Positions 34,423-44,098 are shown, counted from the first letter of the stretch. The stretch: 64,000 nt of DNA from Flavobacterium sp. LHD-85 (GCF_030929595.1 NZ_JAVFVR010000001.1:186001-250000); one strand, 5' to 3'. Numbers and translations are program-made. Notes: a model not told the origin generated them from the sequence alone.

Positions 34423-35325
34423 ATGAACAAATATATTATCATTGTAGCTTTGGGCGCATTAAGTTTCGGAATGCTTTCTTCTTTTGCCAAAATCGCTTAC
34501 GGAGAAGGTTATTCTCCTGCCGAAATCACTTTGACACAAGCACTTGCAGGAACCTTAATTTTATGGTCAATCGCCATCTTTAGAAAAATAAAAAACGGCC
34601 ATAAACTTGTGTTAAACTGGAAACTGTTTTTGGCAGGAATCACAATGGGATCTTCTGCTTATACTTATTATTTATCTGTGGCTTACATTCCTGCTTCTTT
34701 GGCAATTGTTTTGTTGATGCAGATTACCTGGCTTAGTATTTTGGTTGATTGGATATTTTTTAAGAAAAAACCCAATACAGTTGAGGTTGGTTCGGCGCTT
34801 TTCATCATTTTAGGAACTATTCTGGCAGGAAATCTTTTAGACTTAAGCAATGCCCATATTTCTTTTACAGGAATTGCATTGAGCTTATTATCGGCATTGC
34901 TTTATACGTTATACATTGTTTTTACCAGCAAAATAGGAAAAGAAACGCCAATGTTCGAAAAAAGCGCTTTGATGACCAGCGGTTCTGCCATGATTATATT
35001 TTTAATCAATTGCGAAGCGATTACTACAAGCACACATTTAGATTTTGGGTTATTGCAATGGGGAACATTCTTAGCCATTTTTGGAACCGTGATCCCGCCA
35101 ATCTGTTTTACAGTCGGAATGCCTAAAATTGGTTCGAGCTTGAGTTCTGTTTTATTAACGCTAGAATTGCCTGCAGCCGTTTTTTGTGCGCACATTATTT
35201 TGGGCGAAAAAGTTACTTTTCTGCAAATTGTCGGAATTGCTATAATGCTTGGCTCAATTGTCTATCTTAATGTTTCGAAAGCTAAAAAAGAAAAAATTAT
35301 TCAAAACAAAACTGCGGTATGCTAA
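34423..35325 (+). CDS. EamA-family (DMT) transporter
   Basis: A 300-residue membrane protein with about ten helices in two EamA repeats. The first includes GALSFGMLSSFAKIAYGEGY near 12; the second starts near 150 (FTGIALSLLSALLYTLYIVFT). A C-terminal Lys-rich tail follows. Such proteins export amino acids or metabolites through the inner membrane. It is divergent from an Lrp regulator, supporting an amino acid substrate. Its last codons overlap the start of the hydrolase gene (7 bases). Confidence 0.92.
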   Translation: MNKYIIIVALGALSFGMLSSFAKIAYGEGYSPAEITLTQALAGTLILWSIAIFRKIKNGHKLVLNWKLFLAGITMGSSAYTYYLSVAYIPASLAIVLLMQITWLSILVDWIFFKKKPNTVEVGSALFIILGTILAGNLLDLSNAHISFTGIALSLLSALLYTLYIVFTSKIGKETPMFEKSALMTSGSAMIIFLINCEAITTSTHLDFGLLQWGTFLAIFGTVIPPICFTVGMPKIGSSLSSVLLTLELPAAVFCAHIILGEKVTFLQIVGIAIMLGSIVYLNVSKAKKEKIIQNKTAVC

Positions 35326-36080
35326 TTCATATAGACGAAAATAATCTCTACGCCGAATATTACAACGATTTTGAAAATCGCCCCACAATTGTTTTTCTGC
35401 ACGATTCTTTAGGTTGTGTAGAACTTTGGAGAGATTTTCCGAAAAAAGTCGCTGAGTTTTCTCAATGCAATGTTTTAATTTATGATAGATTGGGTTACGG
35501 AAAGTCGGATCCGATGCCAACTTCTGCTCGTCCTGTAAATTATCTAGAATTAGAAGCTGACGTTTTAAATACTATACTAGAAAAGCTGAAAATTGAAAAT
35601 GCTATTTTATTCGGACACAGCGATGGAGGTTCGATTGCATTGATTGCTGCAAGTAAATATCCGCAACGCATTAAAATGGTTATTTGCGAAGCGGCACATA
35701 TTTTTGTTGAAGAAATTACGCTTAATGGTATTCGTGAAGCTGTCATTGCGTATCAAAACACAAACTTGCCTCAAAGACTTCAAAAATATCACGGAAACAA
35801 AACGGAAGCCATTTTTAAAGCTTGGACTGAAACATGGCTCCGCGCCGATTTTAGAAATTGGAACATTGAAAACCTTCTCCCTAAAATTAAATCTCCGTTA
35901 CTGTTTATTCAAGGTGAAAAAGATGAATACGGAACTTTAGATCAAGTCAGGAAAACGATAAATGCCATATCTGGAAAAGCTGAAAAATGTATCTTACCCA
36001 ATATTGGACATACTCCACACAAAGAAGCTCCAGAAACTGTACTAGGCAAAATCACTGCGTTTATAGCAGATAACGACTAA
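35319..36080 (+). CDS. Alpha/beta hydrolase
   Basis: A 253-residue enzyme. The nucleophile elbow is GHSDGGS near residue 98 (Ser100). FLHDSLGCVELWRDFP near 28 gives the oxyanion HD-S-L-G motif. Late GEKDEYG (Asp) and NIGHTPHKEAPE (His) complete the triad. It is cytoplasmic and coupled to the EamA gene by overlap. Substrate unknown. Its stop also overlaps by a few bases with the convergent small gene at 36077. Confidence 0.93.
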   Translation: MLIHIDENNLYAEYYNDFENRPTIVFLHDSLGCVELWRDFPKKVAEFSQCNVLIYDRLGYGKSDPMPTSARPVNYLELEADVLNTILEKLKIENAILFGHSDGGSIALIAASKYPQRIKMVICEAAHIFVEEITLNGIREAVIAYQNTNLPQRLQKYHGNKTEAIFKAWTETWLRADFRNWNIENLLPKIKSPLLFIQGEKDEYGTLDQVRKTINAISGKAEKCILPNIGHTPHKEAPETVLGKITAFIADND

Positions 36081-36322
36081 GCCGCTTTCTTTGCCGCGCG
36101 TTTCTTCTTTTCTAATAATTTAAGATGGTTTTCGGCACATAGAATTTTCTCGGTTGTACCATTTTTTTGTATCTCAATAAGATAATGAAAATCTCTTTCT
36201 TTTGAAGTAGATTTTATTATAAGCCCCTTTTTAAAATCCATTTTTCTTTCGATAATGGTTCCCTTGTAAGATATCCCACTCAATGCTGTGTAGGAAACAT
36301 CTTGTCCTTTTACAAATTTCAT
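36077..36322 (-). CDS. Small hypothetical protein, 81 residues
   Basis: A basic protein starting MKFVKGQDVSYTALSGIS that reads as a short beta-barrel (SH3- or KOW-like in shape, GTIIERKMDFKKGLIIKSTS) with a Lys/Ala-rich tail (KKKRAAKKAA). It may bind nucleic acid. It is convergent with the hydrolase gene, sharing 4 bases. No family assigned. Confidence 0.65.
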   Translation of the reverse strand: MKFVKGQDVSYTALSGISYKGTIIERKMDFKKGLIIKSTSKERDFHYLIEIQKNGTTEKILCAENHLKLLEKKKRAAKKAA

Positions 36323-36710
36323 TGTTTTAGCCGTTTGTTCCTAATATTTGCTAATACTTCTAAATCTGAAAAACCAATGTTAAGGGGGGAAATCAGTTTT
36401 TCTCTTTCGGCGAATGTATAAAGTTTCAGCAATCTACAAACCCGTATTTATACCTGTTTTTTGAATTTTAAATATAGTTATTTTTTTAATGTAAAAATAA
36501 CCTTCCAAAAAAAAATTAATACAATTTAGAACAGCATATTTGGCTAATTTTCTAACATGAATTCTTAGGATTGAAAGAATAGCTTTTCGCTCTAAAAAAC
36601 TAAAATTCAGCAGTGTTAATATCAAATCAAGAAAAAATACCAAACACATGCAAAACGATATTGGAGAAACCTGACGAAGAAATCCCTAATCTTAAAAACA
36701 AAACATAAGT
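36323..36710. other. Intergenic region, no feature seen
   Basis: This 388-base gap carries a minus-strand open frame of 71 codons at 36434-36649 with no start-site signal and an unlikely composition. I leave it unassigned and see no clear hairpin. Confidence 0.4.
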
Positions 36711-38204
36711 TTATTTACTTTTCCTCAACGCATCTAGCAATTCAACCATATCGACCACAGCATAAGTTGAGCAATAATCTGATACGGCATAAGGCAGAAT
36801 CAAACTATTATTATGAATAATCGCTCCACAAGAATACACAACATTTGGCACATAGCCTTCTCGCTCGTCTTCCAAAGGCGAAAGCAAAGGTTCTGTCAAT
36901 CTTCCGATTTCTTTAGACGGATCATCTAAATCAAATAGCGAAGCGCCAATACAATATCGTCGCATTGTACCAACACCATGCGTGATAACAAGCCAGCCTT
37001 CTTCGGTCCATAATGGCGAACCGCAATTTCCTATCTGAGTCAATTCCCAAGTAAATTTAGGCTTTTGCAAAAGAATTGGCGTATTCCATTGTGTTACACG
37101 ATCAGAATACATAATATAATTGTTCACACCATCAATTCTCGCAAGCATGGCATATTTACCTTTTATTTTTCTAGGAAATAAAGCCAGATTTTTGTTCTGC
37201 GCCCCTTCTCCGTGAAGCGGCATAACTCTAAAACTATAAAAATCTTCGGTAGAAATTAATTTTGGTAAAATTGTATGTCCGTTGTAAGCCGTATAAGTTG
37301 CCATAACGCGATCTGAACCGTTATCATCAACAAAACGCACAAAACGCGCATCTTCTATTCCACGGCTTTCAGAATCAGAAATAGGAAAAATGACACGTTC
37401 CGTTATATCCGAATCGTGTTTGAACTGCAAATCGTAAAAAGAATTCGCTAACCACAGAATTTCTTCCAGCGCAACTTTTCTTTCTTCCCGAATCAAAGGA
37501 TCTTTTAAAGCCTCAATCAGCATATTTTTCAGAACGGCAAATTCAAATTCTTCCGGAAGATCTTGCATAATCTGAGCAATATATTTATCAGTTGTATGCA
37601 TCTCATACAGTTTAGTCAAAAATCGTTCTTTATTAAACAACGTTTTATGTTCGATTTCTGCCTGATCAATATGATTTCCTATTTTCATGATATGCAGATT
37701 ATTGTCACGGTCCAAAATTGCTCTTCTAAAAACAATTGATGAAATATGGCCTTCACCTGTTGCACGAAAAGAAATTATAACACGTTTTTCTCCTGCTTCT
37801 AAACCCGTCTGATCAAAATCTTCTACAATTGAAGGATTAAAAATCGCAGCCGATTCTATGGCATATTCCATCGTGCAGTAAGACCCAATAAGCATTTTAC
37901 GGTCTAGAGACATCGCTTCATAATCAATCTGCATTTCTTCTATAATAGGTTTTATTCTTTCGCAGTGTCTAAAAAAGACAGCCGAGATATTTCGATGTCT
38001 TCGGGCAAATTCGCGAAGCGTCTGCTCCAAAGTCTGCAATACTTGTTTCTCATCGAGTAACATTATCCGAAGTATCATTTGCTGGGTCCTTTCTTGCCCA
38101 TTCATAAAATATCGGGCAACAACTCTTCTTGAATCTGGCAAAAACTTTACATTTTTTCGTACAACGGATACTCGCATAACTGGAAATTTTATGATAGGAA
38201 TCAT
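36711..38204 (-). CDS. GH130-family glycoside phosphorylase/hydrolase
   Basis: A 497-residue cytoplasmic enzyme (no signal) with the five-bladed propeller motifs of GH130. These are SRGIEDARFVRFVDDNGSDRV-type (near 285-303), GNCGSPLWTEEGWLVITHGVG near 385-405, and YSCGAIIHNNSLILPYAVSD near 463. The family phosphorolyses or hydrolyses mannosides such as mannosyl-glucose or mannobiose. An extra N-terminal region of about 150 residues precedes the propeller, as in one subgroup. It stands alone in the window, with no sugar transport genes beside it. Confidence 0.88.
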   Translation of the reverse strand: MIPIIKFPVMRVSVVRKNVKFLPDSRRVVARYFMNGQERTQQMILRIMLLDEKQVLQTLEQTLREFARRHRNISAVFFRHCERIKPIIEEMQIDYEAMSLDRKMLIGSYCTMEYAIESAAIFNPSIVEDFDQTGLEAGEKRVIISFRATGEGHISSIVFRRAILDRDNNLHIMKIGNHIDQAEIEHKTLFNKERFLTKLYEMHTTDKYIAQIMQDLPEEFEFAVLKNMLIEALKDPLIREERKVALEEILWLANSFYDLQFKHDSDITERVIFPISDSESRGIEDARFVRFVDDNGSDRVMATYTAYNGHTILPKLISTEDFYSFRVMPLHGEGAQNKNLALFPRKIKGKYAMLARIDGVNNYIMYSDRVTQWNTPILLQKPKFTWELTQIGNCGSPLWTEEGWLVITHGVGTMRRYCIGASLFDLDDPSKEIGRLTEPLLSPLEDEREGYVPNVVYSCGAIIHNNSLILPYAVSDYCSTYAVVDMVELLDALRKSK

Positions 38205-38354
38205 TTATTATCCAACAAGTTAGTGATTTTTGTTAAAGAAAAAAACTTAATTTTTTATTAAACTTTGTTTTTTCCTTTAATCGAAGTTTTTTTCTGAGTT
38301 CGATTTCGTCAAAAGTTTTTTTATAATTTCGTTCTATTCTACCAATTTAAAGCA

Positions 38355-38894
38355 ATGAAGAATACTGTTAAATTTTTGAGAGAAGAAAAAAACATGACTC
38401 AAAATGAACTTGCCGAAAAATCTGGCCTTTCCCTGCGAACCATCCAGAGAATTGAGGCCGGAAATATTCTGAAAGGCTTTACCTTAAAAACTATTGCAGA
38501 AGCTCTAGAAACCAATCCCGAAAATCTTATTCTCAAAAAAGAAAATATCCAAATCGAAAGAGCCAAACTTATTAATCTTTCTGTCTTGTCTGGACTTGTT
38601 ATTCCGTTTGGCAGCGTTATTTTTCCTTTAATTTTAACTTATAAAACTCAGGATGCTGTAAACAAAGAATTAGGAAAACAAATTGTAAGTGTTCAAATTG
38701 TTTTAAGCCTTGTCCTTTCTCTTTTAATGATTGCAAGTCCATTTATCCAAAATGCATTTACCTTAAAATTTCCTCTTTTTATTATTCCTCTAATTGCATT
38801 TCTTAGCTTAAAACTCCTAATTGTTATTCTAAACGGAATCAGTTTAAACCAAAAACAAGATCTGGCTATAAAACTGAAAAACAACTTCTTATAA
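38355..38894 (+). CDS. Membrane-bound XRE-family HTH protein
   Basis: A 179-residue protein. The first 60 residues are an HTH_3 domain (LREEKNMTQNELAEKSGLSL and RTIQRIEAGNILKGFTLKTI). Residues 75-170 contain about three membrane helices (e.g. INLSVLSGLVIPFGSVIFPLIL). It is divergent from the GH130 gene and precedes the aspartyl-protease-like gene by 87 bases. Probably a regulator tethered to the membrane. Confidence 0.87.
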   Translation: MKNTVKFLREEKNMTQNELAEKSGLSLRTIQRIEAGNILKGFTLKTIAEALETNPENLILKKENIQIERAKLINLSVLSGLVIPFGSVIFPLILTYKTQDAVNKELGKQIVSVQIVLSLVLSLLMIASPFIQNAFTLKFPLFIIPLIAFLSLKLLIVILNGISLNQKQDLAIKLKNNFL

Positions 38895-38981
38895 ACAGAG
38901 TCATAAAAATGGCGTAAAACTGTCGTATTGTTTTTGCACGAAAATCGGAAACGAAATCCGAATCTTGCAAAAAAACAGACC

Positions 38982-39920
38982 ATGAAATTATTTAAGAAAA
39001 TTGCATTCGTATTTTTAGTTATTATTGTTTTCTTCTCGTTGGGAGGATATTTTTATTTTCAGAAGAAATTCACTCCGCCAGAGAACTATTTGAAGGTTTC
39101 GGGAATTGCAGAAAATATTCCGACAAAATGGATTTCTAGCAACGACAACTCCCATTCTGCTCTACTTTTACCCATAAAAATAAAAGGAATCGATCGGGTA
39201 TTTTACATGCAGTTTGATTCGGGTTCACCCATTACTGTTTTCTATAAAAAATCAGTAGAATCAATCGCTATTAAATTTCAAAATCGGTTGAAAATTGATA
39301 TTGAAAACGCCTCAATTTCTACCACTTTTACAATCGGAAATATGAATGTGTTTTCAAATACTTTTGAAGTTTTAAATTATGGTGAAAAAATCGATTTTGA
39401 CAATCCATATGCAGAAAATATAATTGGAACAATCGGAACCGATTTACTGGAAAAACGAATTACTGTTTTAGACTTCAAAACCAATCAATGTTCTTTCATC
39501 GAAAAAATCAAAGAAGATGATTTTACTGATTTTGAATTCAAAAAACGCAAAATTCTTATTCCTTCAATTATCGAAAATGAAAAACTAAAACTGCTATACG
39601 ATTCTGGAACTAGCGGTTATGAATTGATTACAACAAAAGAAATCTGGCAGCAATACCGCAATAAAAATAGCGCTGTAAAAACCGAAAAAGGAAATTCGTG
39701 GGGAAATGCTTTAAGCGTTTATTCCGCTTCTGCGAAAAAGAAACTACAATTTGAAAAAGTTACATTAAACCTTTCTGAAGTTACTTATATAGAAGGCACA
39801 TCAAATCTGCAGAAATTCTTGATGAAACGTTCGGGAATGCAAGGAATGATTGGCAACAAACTATTCCTGAAGCACAAATTGATTCTGGATTGCAAAAACG
39901 AAAAATTTAAATTGGAATAA
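38982..39920 (+). CDS. Membrane-anchored aspartyl-protease-like protein with two DSG motifs
   Basis: The start is taken at 38982, at the ATG that begins the anchor helix (MKLFKKIAFVFLVIIVFFSL). A reading from 38928 adds 18 residues. The periplasmic part of about 285 residues contains two DSG triads, FDSGSP near residue 78 and YDSGTSG near 206, each followed by a beta-rich half. Retropepsins use one such motif per monomer and pepsins two per chain. The second half of each catalytic lobe (hydrophobic-hydrophobic-Gly) is seen as IIGTIGTDLL near 147 and MQGMIGNKLF near 290. It could be an active single-chain aspartyl protease; evidence is motif-based. Confidence 0.75.
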   Translation: MKLFKKIAFVFLVIIVFFSLGGYFYFQKKFTPPENYLKVSGIAENIPTKWISSNDNSHSALLLPIKIKGIDRVFYMQFDSGSPITVFYKKSVESIAIKFQNRLKIDIENASISTTFTIGNMNVFSNTFEVLNYGEKIDFDNPYAENIIGTIGTDLLEKRITVLDFKTNQCSFIEKIKEDDFTDFEFKKRKILIPSIIENEKLKLLYDSGTSGYELITTKEIWQQYRNKNSAVKTEKGNSWGNALSVYSASAKKKLQFEKVTLNLSEVTYIEGTSNLQKFLMKRSGMQGMIGNKLFLKHKLILDCKNEKFKLE

Positions 39921-39949
39921 AATGTAAAATTCTACAATAGAAAACAGTT

Positions 39950-40192
39950 TTACGAATTGATTTTGATTATGTTTTTGACATTTTCTATAAAAGCCTCGGT
40001 GTCTTTGATTTCTTGTTTAATCAATTGATGATGATCAGACAAATTGTGCTGTTCCATCATATCTTTTTTCAAATATTTAATCATCGATTCCAAACTTCGC
40101 GTGTCATTTTTATCTTGTCTTTTTAATTCGCGCTGTTTGCTTTCCAAATATTTTAAAGTCTCTATTAACTTCTGAACGTTTAATTTTCCCAA
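39950..40192 (-). CDS. Small coiled-coil protein, 80 residues
   Basis: A charged helical protein without signal or membrane segment: KLIETLKYLESKQRELKRQD, then SMIKYLKKDMMEQHN and late DTEAFIENVKNIIKINS. Heptad-like leucine spacing suggests a short coiled coil. No family recognised. It is convergent with the aspartyl-protease-like gene. Confidence 0.6.
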   Translation of the reverse strand: MGKLNVQKLIETLKYLESKQRELKRQDKNDTRSLESMIKYLKKDMMEQHNLSDHHQLIKQEIKDTEAFIENVKNIIKINS

Positions 40193-40563
40193 TCTTTACT
40201 CTTTAACATTTATAAAAACAATAGCTGGAAATGTGAGATCCAATATGCTCCAAAAACCAATACCATTTGAATCTGCCTCATTCCCAGCCATTGTTATTGG
40301 TACATACGTACAAATCGATTATTTGGATTTCAGAAAATTCATATTTTTTCTATAATATTTCAATTTAAAAAACAAACAATTGTTTTTCAACCATTTACAT
40401 TAAAAACATAAAAAACGAAGGCAAATTATTCAGTAAAAAACACAACTTTCAGATTTTCAAAACATTACCTAAAACCATCTAAAATTGTGAATATCTATTT
40501 GAAGATTTAACTATTATTTCTGCTGTAAAATTTATCTTTGGCATCCTTAAAATTTAAAAAGAG
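40193..40563. other. Intergenic region with a -7 element
   Basis: TATCTTTG at 40533-40540 fits the -7 consensus and stands 24 bases before the DUF4494 gene. Nothing else of note is seen in the 371 bases. Confidence 0.5.
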
Positions 40564-41109
40564 ATGAGCGCAACTTGGTACGAATGCAAAGTAAAATATA
40601 GAAAGACAGATGAAACTGGAGGACAAAAAGTTTTAACCGAGCCTTATTTGGTCGATGCTTTGTCTTATACAGAAGCTGAAAAAAGAATGACTGAGGAAAT
40701 GGCCGCTTATACTAGTGAAGAATTTAAAATTACGGCTATCAAAGTGGCAAATTATGCCGAAATTCATCCTTTTGAAAATGCAGACAGATGGTTTAAATCT
40801 AAAATCACTTTAATCGCTTATGATGAAGAAAGTGGTAAGGAGAGAAAAACAAGCATGTATATGCTGGTTCAGGCAAATGATGTTCGTGAAGCTTATGACA
40901 ATACACTTCACATAATGAAAAATACAATGGGAGAATATTCTATTCCGGCTATTACAGAAACACCAATTATGGATGTTTTTCCTTATTTCAGCGGTGAAGA
41001 AGGCGAAACAGAGATGCTGGAAAGATTTAATGCCCTAAAAGCTTCTAAACCAGAAAAGCCAGAAGCAGAAATTATAGATCACATGGAATTTGAGACTGTC
41101 GAGGAATAA
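40564..41109 (+). CDS. DUF4494 protein
   Basis: A 181-residue cytoplasmic protein. It begins MSATWYECKVKYRKTDETGG and has VDALSYTEAEKRMTEEMA near residue 37, which are typical of DUF4494. It contains two similar halves, the second starting WFKSKITLIAYDEESGKERK. The protein ends in an acidic tail. The family is widespread in Bacteroidota and its function is unknown. A perfect palindromic terminator follows. Confidence 0.92.
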   Translation: MSATWYECKVKYRKTDETGGQKVLTEPYLVDALSYTEAEKRMTEEMAAYTSEEFKITAIKVANYAEIHPFENADRWFKSKITLIAYDEESGKERKTSMYMLVQANDVREAYDNTLHIMKNTMGEYSIPAITETPIMDVFPYFSGEEGETEMLERFNALKASKPEKPEAEIIDHMEFETVEE

Positions 41110-41147
41110 AACCTTTCGTTCGAAGATTTTTCTGAAAAATTTAAAAT

Positions 41148-41183
41148 AAAAAAAGCAAAATAGAATTCTATTTTGCTTTTTTT
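41148..41183. terminator. Perfect palindromic bidirectional terminator
   Basis: AAAAAAAGCAAAATAGAA and its exact complement TTCTATTTTGCTTTTTTT meet at a GAATTC centre. It separates the convergent DUF4494 and secreted-protein genes. Confidence 0.92.
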
Positions 41184-41197
41184 ATTTCAGACTATTT

Positions 41198-41617
41198 TTA
41201 ATAAAGCATTTTTGCTAATGGCGTTACTGCCGAAGCAGATTTTGGCAATAAAGAAGTAAGCGCATCAAATTGCGTCGGACTGATATTCTTTTTCATTTTG
41301 GATATAAAAGACTCTCTAGTAGTCGTCATTTTAGAAGTATAACCTGCCTTGTCAGTAGCCATTGTAGGCAAAATATTCTTCTTTTTGTTTAGCGTTTCAT
41401 TTACCAATGAATTTACAATCGGTTTTTGAGCATCAGTTAATTTCAATTTAGGAGATAGCACTCCCATAACCTGATTTGCTACACTAGCAACGTCAAAACT
41501 TGGCACCGCTGCTGTCGACGCCTTACTTGCCGCTTTTGTAACGTCTCCAATACTTTGTGCATTTGCAAATGAAATTGTCCCTAAAAAGACAACTAAAATC
41601 AATAATTTCTTTTTCAT
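41198..41617 (-). CDS. Secreted hypothetical protein
   Basis: A 139-residue protein with a signal peptide (MKKKLLILVVFLGTISFANAQ). The mature part is helical, rich in Ser, Lys and Ala, with LTDAQKPIVNSLVNETLNKK near 76. No cysteine is present. No known family is claimed. Confidence 0.75.
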   Translation of the reverse strand: MKKKLLILVVFLGTISFANAQSIGDVTKAASKASTAAVPSFDVASVANQVMGVLSPKLKLTDAQKPIVNSLVNETLNKKKNILPTMATDKAGYTSKMTTTRESFISKMKKNISPTQFDALTSLLPKSASAVTPLAKMLY

Positions 41618-41848
41618 GGTATTTTCTTTTAAAGTTATTTGCTTGATAATAAAGGTAATAAAAATCTTAATCCAACTAACACTTGAAAATTATAAATATC
41701 TAAACATCTGCACTTTACTTCTTTTTATTCAAAAATATTCCCAATATTCAAAAATCAAAATAAGTCCTATCTTAGCTACAGAATTACGCATTGATTTGAA
41801 ACCACTTACAACACAAAAGCCAAACAAACCTAAGAAACCAAAATCTAC

Positions 41849-43381
41849 ATGAACAAAAAGACTTTTATTTTAATTGGGTTTATCATTTTAAAATTTGCAC
41901 TTCAATATATTTTGCTGAGTCCCGAATACGATTTACAGCGTGACGAATACCTGCATCTAGATCAAGCAAATCATTTGGCTTGGGGCTATTTATCGGTTCC
42001 GCCTGTTACCTCTTGGTTTTCGTATATTATTCTGCTTCTCGGAAATTCCGTTTTTTGGGTGAAGTTCTTCCCTGCCCTATTTGGCGTTTTGACACTTTTG
42101 ATTGTCTGGAAAACTATCGAACTTTTAAAAGGCAATCTTTATGCTCTGATTCTTGGAGCATTGTGCGTTTTACTTTCATGCCTTTTACGTTTAAATATGC
42201 TCTATCAGCCAAACTCTTTTGATGTTTTATGCTGGACTGCAATCTATTATGTTTTAATTCAATACCTGACTTCAGAAAACACAAAATGGCTTTATTATGG
42301 TGCAGTAATTTTTGCTTTCGGTTTCTTGAATAAGTACAATATCGTGTTTTTATTACTCGGATTAATTCCTGCCATTTTACTTTCTAAACAACGAAAAATT
42401 CTAGCCAAAAAAGAGTTTTATTTTGCCTTGATTTTAGGATTACTGCTAATTCTACCTAATCTTTATTGGCAGTACAGCAACCATTTTCCTATTGTGCACC
42501 ACATGAAGGAATTGGCAGAAACGCAATTGGTCAATGTTAATTTAGGCGATTTCCTAAAAGAGCAAGTTCTCTTTTTTATCGGCGGACTATTTGTGATTTT
42601 AGCTGGACTTTATGCGGTTTTGTTTTACCAGCCTTTCAAAAAATTTCAGCTTTTTTTCGCTTCATTTGTTTTCACACTTTTAATCTTTATTTATTTCAAA
42701 GCAAAAGCGTATTATGCTATTGGGTTATATCCTATTTACCTTGCTTTTGGATCTGTTTTTATTTCAGACATTGTAAGCAATGGATGGAAACGTTTTTTAA
42801 AACCTATTATTATTCTCATTCCAGTATTGCTTTTTATTCCTATTTACCAAGTTGCTTTCCCAAATAAAAGTCCTGAATACATGGTTGCACATTCTGAGCC
42901 ATACAAAAAACTGGGATTGCTTCGTTGGGAAGACGGAAAAGATCATCATTTGCCACAGGATTTTGCCGATATGCTGGGTTGGAAAGAATTGGCCAGAAAA
43001 ACAGATTCTCTTTACGCTTTGCTGCCAAATCAGAAAGAAACCATTGTACTTTGCGATAATTACGGACAAGCTGGAGCTATTAATTATTATTCTAAAAAAG
43101 GAATCAAAGCGGTTTCTTTCAACGCCGATTATCTCAATTGGTTTGACCTCAGCATTCCATACAAAAACCTTATTCGCATTAAGGATTTTGAAGAAAACGA
43201 CAAAGAAATGAAAGAAACAAGTCCGTATTTTGAATCTGCGGTTATAGGCGGCCAAGTCACCAATCAATACGCCAGAGGATATGGCGCTACGATTTTTGTT
43301 TTCACGAAAGCTAAAATCGATATCAATAAAAGATTAGAACAGGAAATCAACGAAGAAAAAAGCGATATCATAAATGATTAA
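41849..43381 (+). CDS. GT39-family (PMT/ArnT-like) membrane glycosyltransferase
   Basis: A 510-residue protein with about 10-12 membrane helices. The N-terminal loop carries RDEYLHLDQANHLAWGYLSV near residue 31-50, which contains the acidic DE pair needed in GT39/GT-C enzymes. It continues with VSNGWKRFLKPIIILIPVLL and a C-terminal soluble region of about 150 residues. These enzymes move a sugar from a lipid phosphate to a protein or lipid on the periplasmic side. Its stop overlaps the DUF4269 gene by 8 bases. Confidence 0.88.
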   Translation: MNKKTFILIGFIILKFALQYILLSPEYDLQRDEYLHLDQANHLAWGYLSVPPVTSWFSYIILLLGNSVFWVKFFPALFGVLTLLIVWKTIELLKGNLYALILGALCVLLSCLLRLNMLYQPNSFDVLCWTAIYYVLIQYLTSENTKWLYYGAVIFAFGFLNKYNIVFLLLGLIPAILLSKQRKILAKKEFYFALILGLLLILPNLYWQYSNHFPIVHHMKELAETQLVNVNLGDFLKEQVLFFIGGLFVILAGLYAVLFYQPFKKFQLFFASFVFTLLIFIYFKAKAYYAIGLYPIYLAFGSVFISDIVSNGWKRFLKPIIILIPVLLFIPIYQVAFPNKSPEYMVAHSEPYKKLGLLRWEDGKDHHLPQDFADMLGWKELARKTDSLYALLPNQKETIVLCDNYGQAGAINYYSKKGIKAVSFNADYLNWFDLSIPYKNLIRIKDFEENDKEMKETSPYFESAVIGGQVTNQYARGYGATIFVFTKAKIDINKRLEQEINEEKSDIIND

Positions 43382-43898
43382 TTTCAGAGACATATCTTAT
43401 TTAAAAACCGGAAATCGAAAACAGCAAAACGCATTTCATCTTTTGACCAAACACCAAGTTTTAAAAAATCTTGCTGAGTTTGACCCTATTTTGGTTGGTA
43501 CGATTCCGATAAATATTGATATTGAAAATAGTGATTTGGATATTGTCTGCTATTGGCAAAACAAATCTGTTTTTATTGAAAGAATTAAGCATTTGTTCGA
43601 AAAAGAAAACCACTTTTCTATTCGAGAAATCGTGATTGATAATCAGGAATCGGTTGTTGCAAACTTCTTTATTGAAACTTTTGAAATAGAAATATTCGGA
43701 CAAAATATCCCGACAGAACTTCAAAATGGCTACAAACATATGCTTATTGAAGACCAAATTCTACGTTCTAGAGACGAAAACTTTAGATTAGCCATCATAA
43801 GACTAAAAGAAAGCGGCATAAAAACCGAACCTGCATTTGGCGCGCTATTAGGCTTAAATGGAAACGTTTATCAAGAATTGCTGGATTATAAAATCTAA
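43374..43898 (+). CDS. DUF4269 nucleotidyltransferase-like protein
   Basis: A 174-residue cytoplasmic protein. It has FDPILVGTIPINIDIENSDL then DIVCYW near residues 36-60, where I-D-I-x-x-S-D-L-D is the D-x-D pattern of nucleotidyltransferases, typical of DUF4269. It ends IKTEPAFGALLGLNGNVYQE. It overlaps the glycosyltransferase gene by 8 bases. Substrate unknown. Confidence 0.9.
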   Translation: MINFRDISYLKTGNRKQQNAFHLLTKHQVLKNLAEFDPILVGTIPINIDIENSDLDIVCYWQNKSVFIERIKHLFEKENHFSIREIVIDNQESVVANFFIETFEIEIFGQNIPTELQNGYKHMLIEDQILRSRDENFRLAIIRLKESGIKTEPAFGALLGLNGNVYQELLDYKI

Positions 43899-43946
43899 GA
43901 AAAATCGTCTTTTAGAAAAATTATAAAAAATAAAGTACTAAAATTG

Positions 43947-43977
43947 TTTGCATAACCGTATTTAGTGTGTATCTTTG
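43947..43977 (+). promoter_or_regulatory. Bacteroidota promoter of the initiator tRNA
   Basis: TTTG at 43947-43950, a 19-base spacer, then TATCTTTG at 43970-43977: a textbook -33/-7 pair, 13 bases before the tRNA. Confidence 0.88.
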
Positions 43978-43989
43978 CACCCGAAACAT

Positions 43990-44062
43990 CGCGGGATAGA
44001 GCAGTAGGCAGCTCGTCGGGCTCATAACCCGAAGGTCACAGGTTCGAGTCCTGTTCCCGCTA
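43990..44062 (+). tRNA. Initiator tRNA-Met (CAT)
   Basis: A full cloverleaf: acceptor CGCGGGA with TCCCGCT, D-arm, anticodon arm TCGGG-CTCATAA-CCCGA with CAT at 44023-44025, and T-arm ACAGGTTCGAGTCCTGT. Three consecutive G-C pairs in the anticodon stem and the unpaired position 1 (C1 with T72) mark it as an initiator. No CCA is encoded. A displaced copy of its 3' half lies at 46466-46526. Confidence 0.95.
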
Positions 44063-44069
44063 CTAAGAC

Positions 44070-44098
44070 AAAGCTTCAGAGAAATCTGGAGCTTTTTT
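44070..44098 (+). terminator. Terminator of the initiator tRNA, AAGCTTCAGA family
   Basis: AAAGCTTCAGA, loop GAAA, TCTGGAGCTTTTTT, 8 bases after the tRNA. A GU pair replaces an AU pair relative to the other copies. Confidence 0.88.

Noticed and set aside
36434..36649. 71-codon minus-strand frame
   Set aside because: No start-site signal, no recognisable features and hydrophobic composition typical of AT-rich spacers; left as intergenic.
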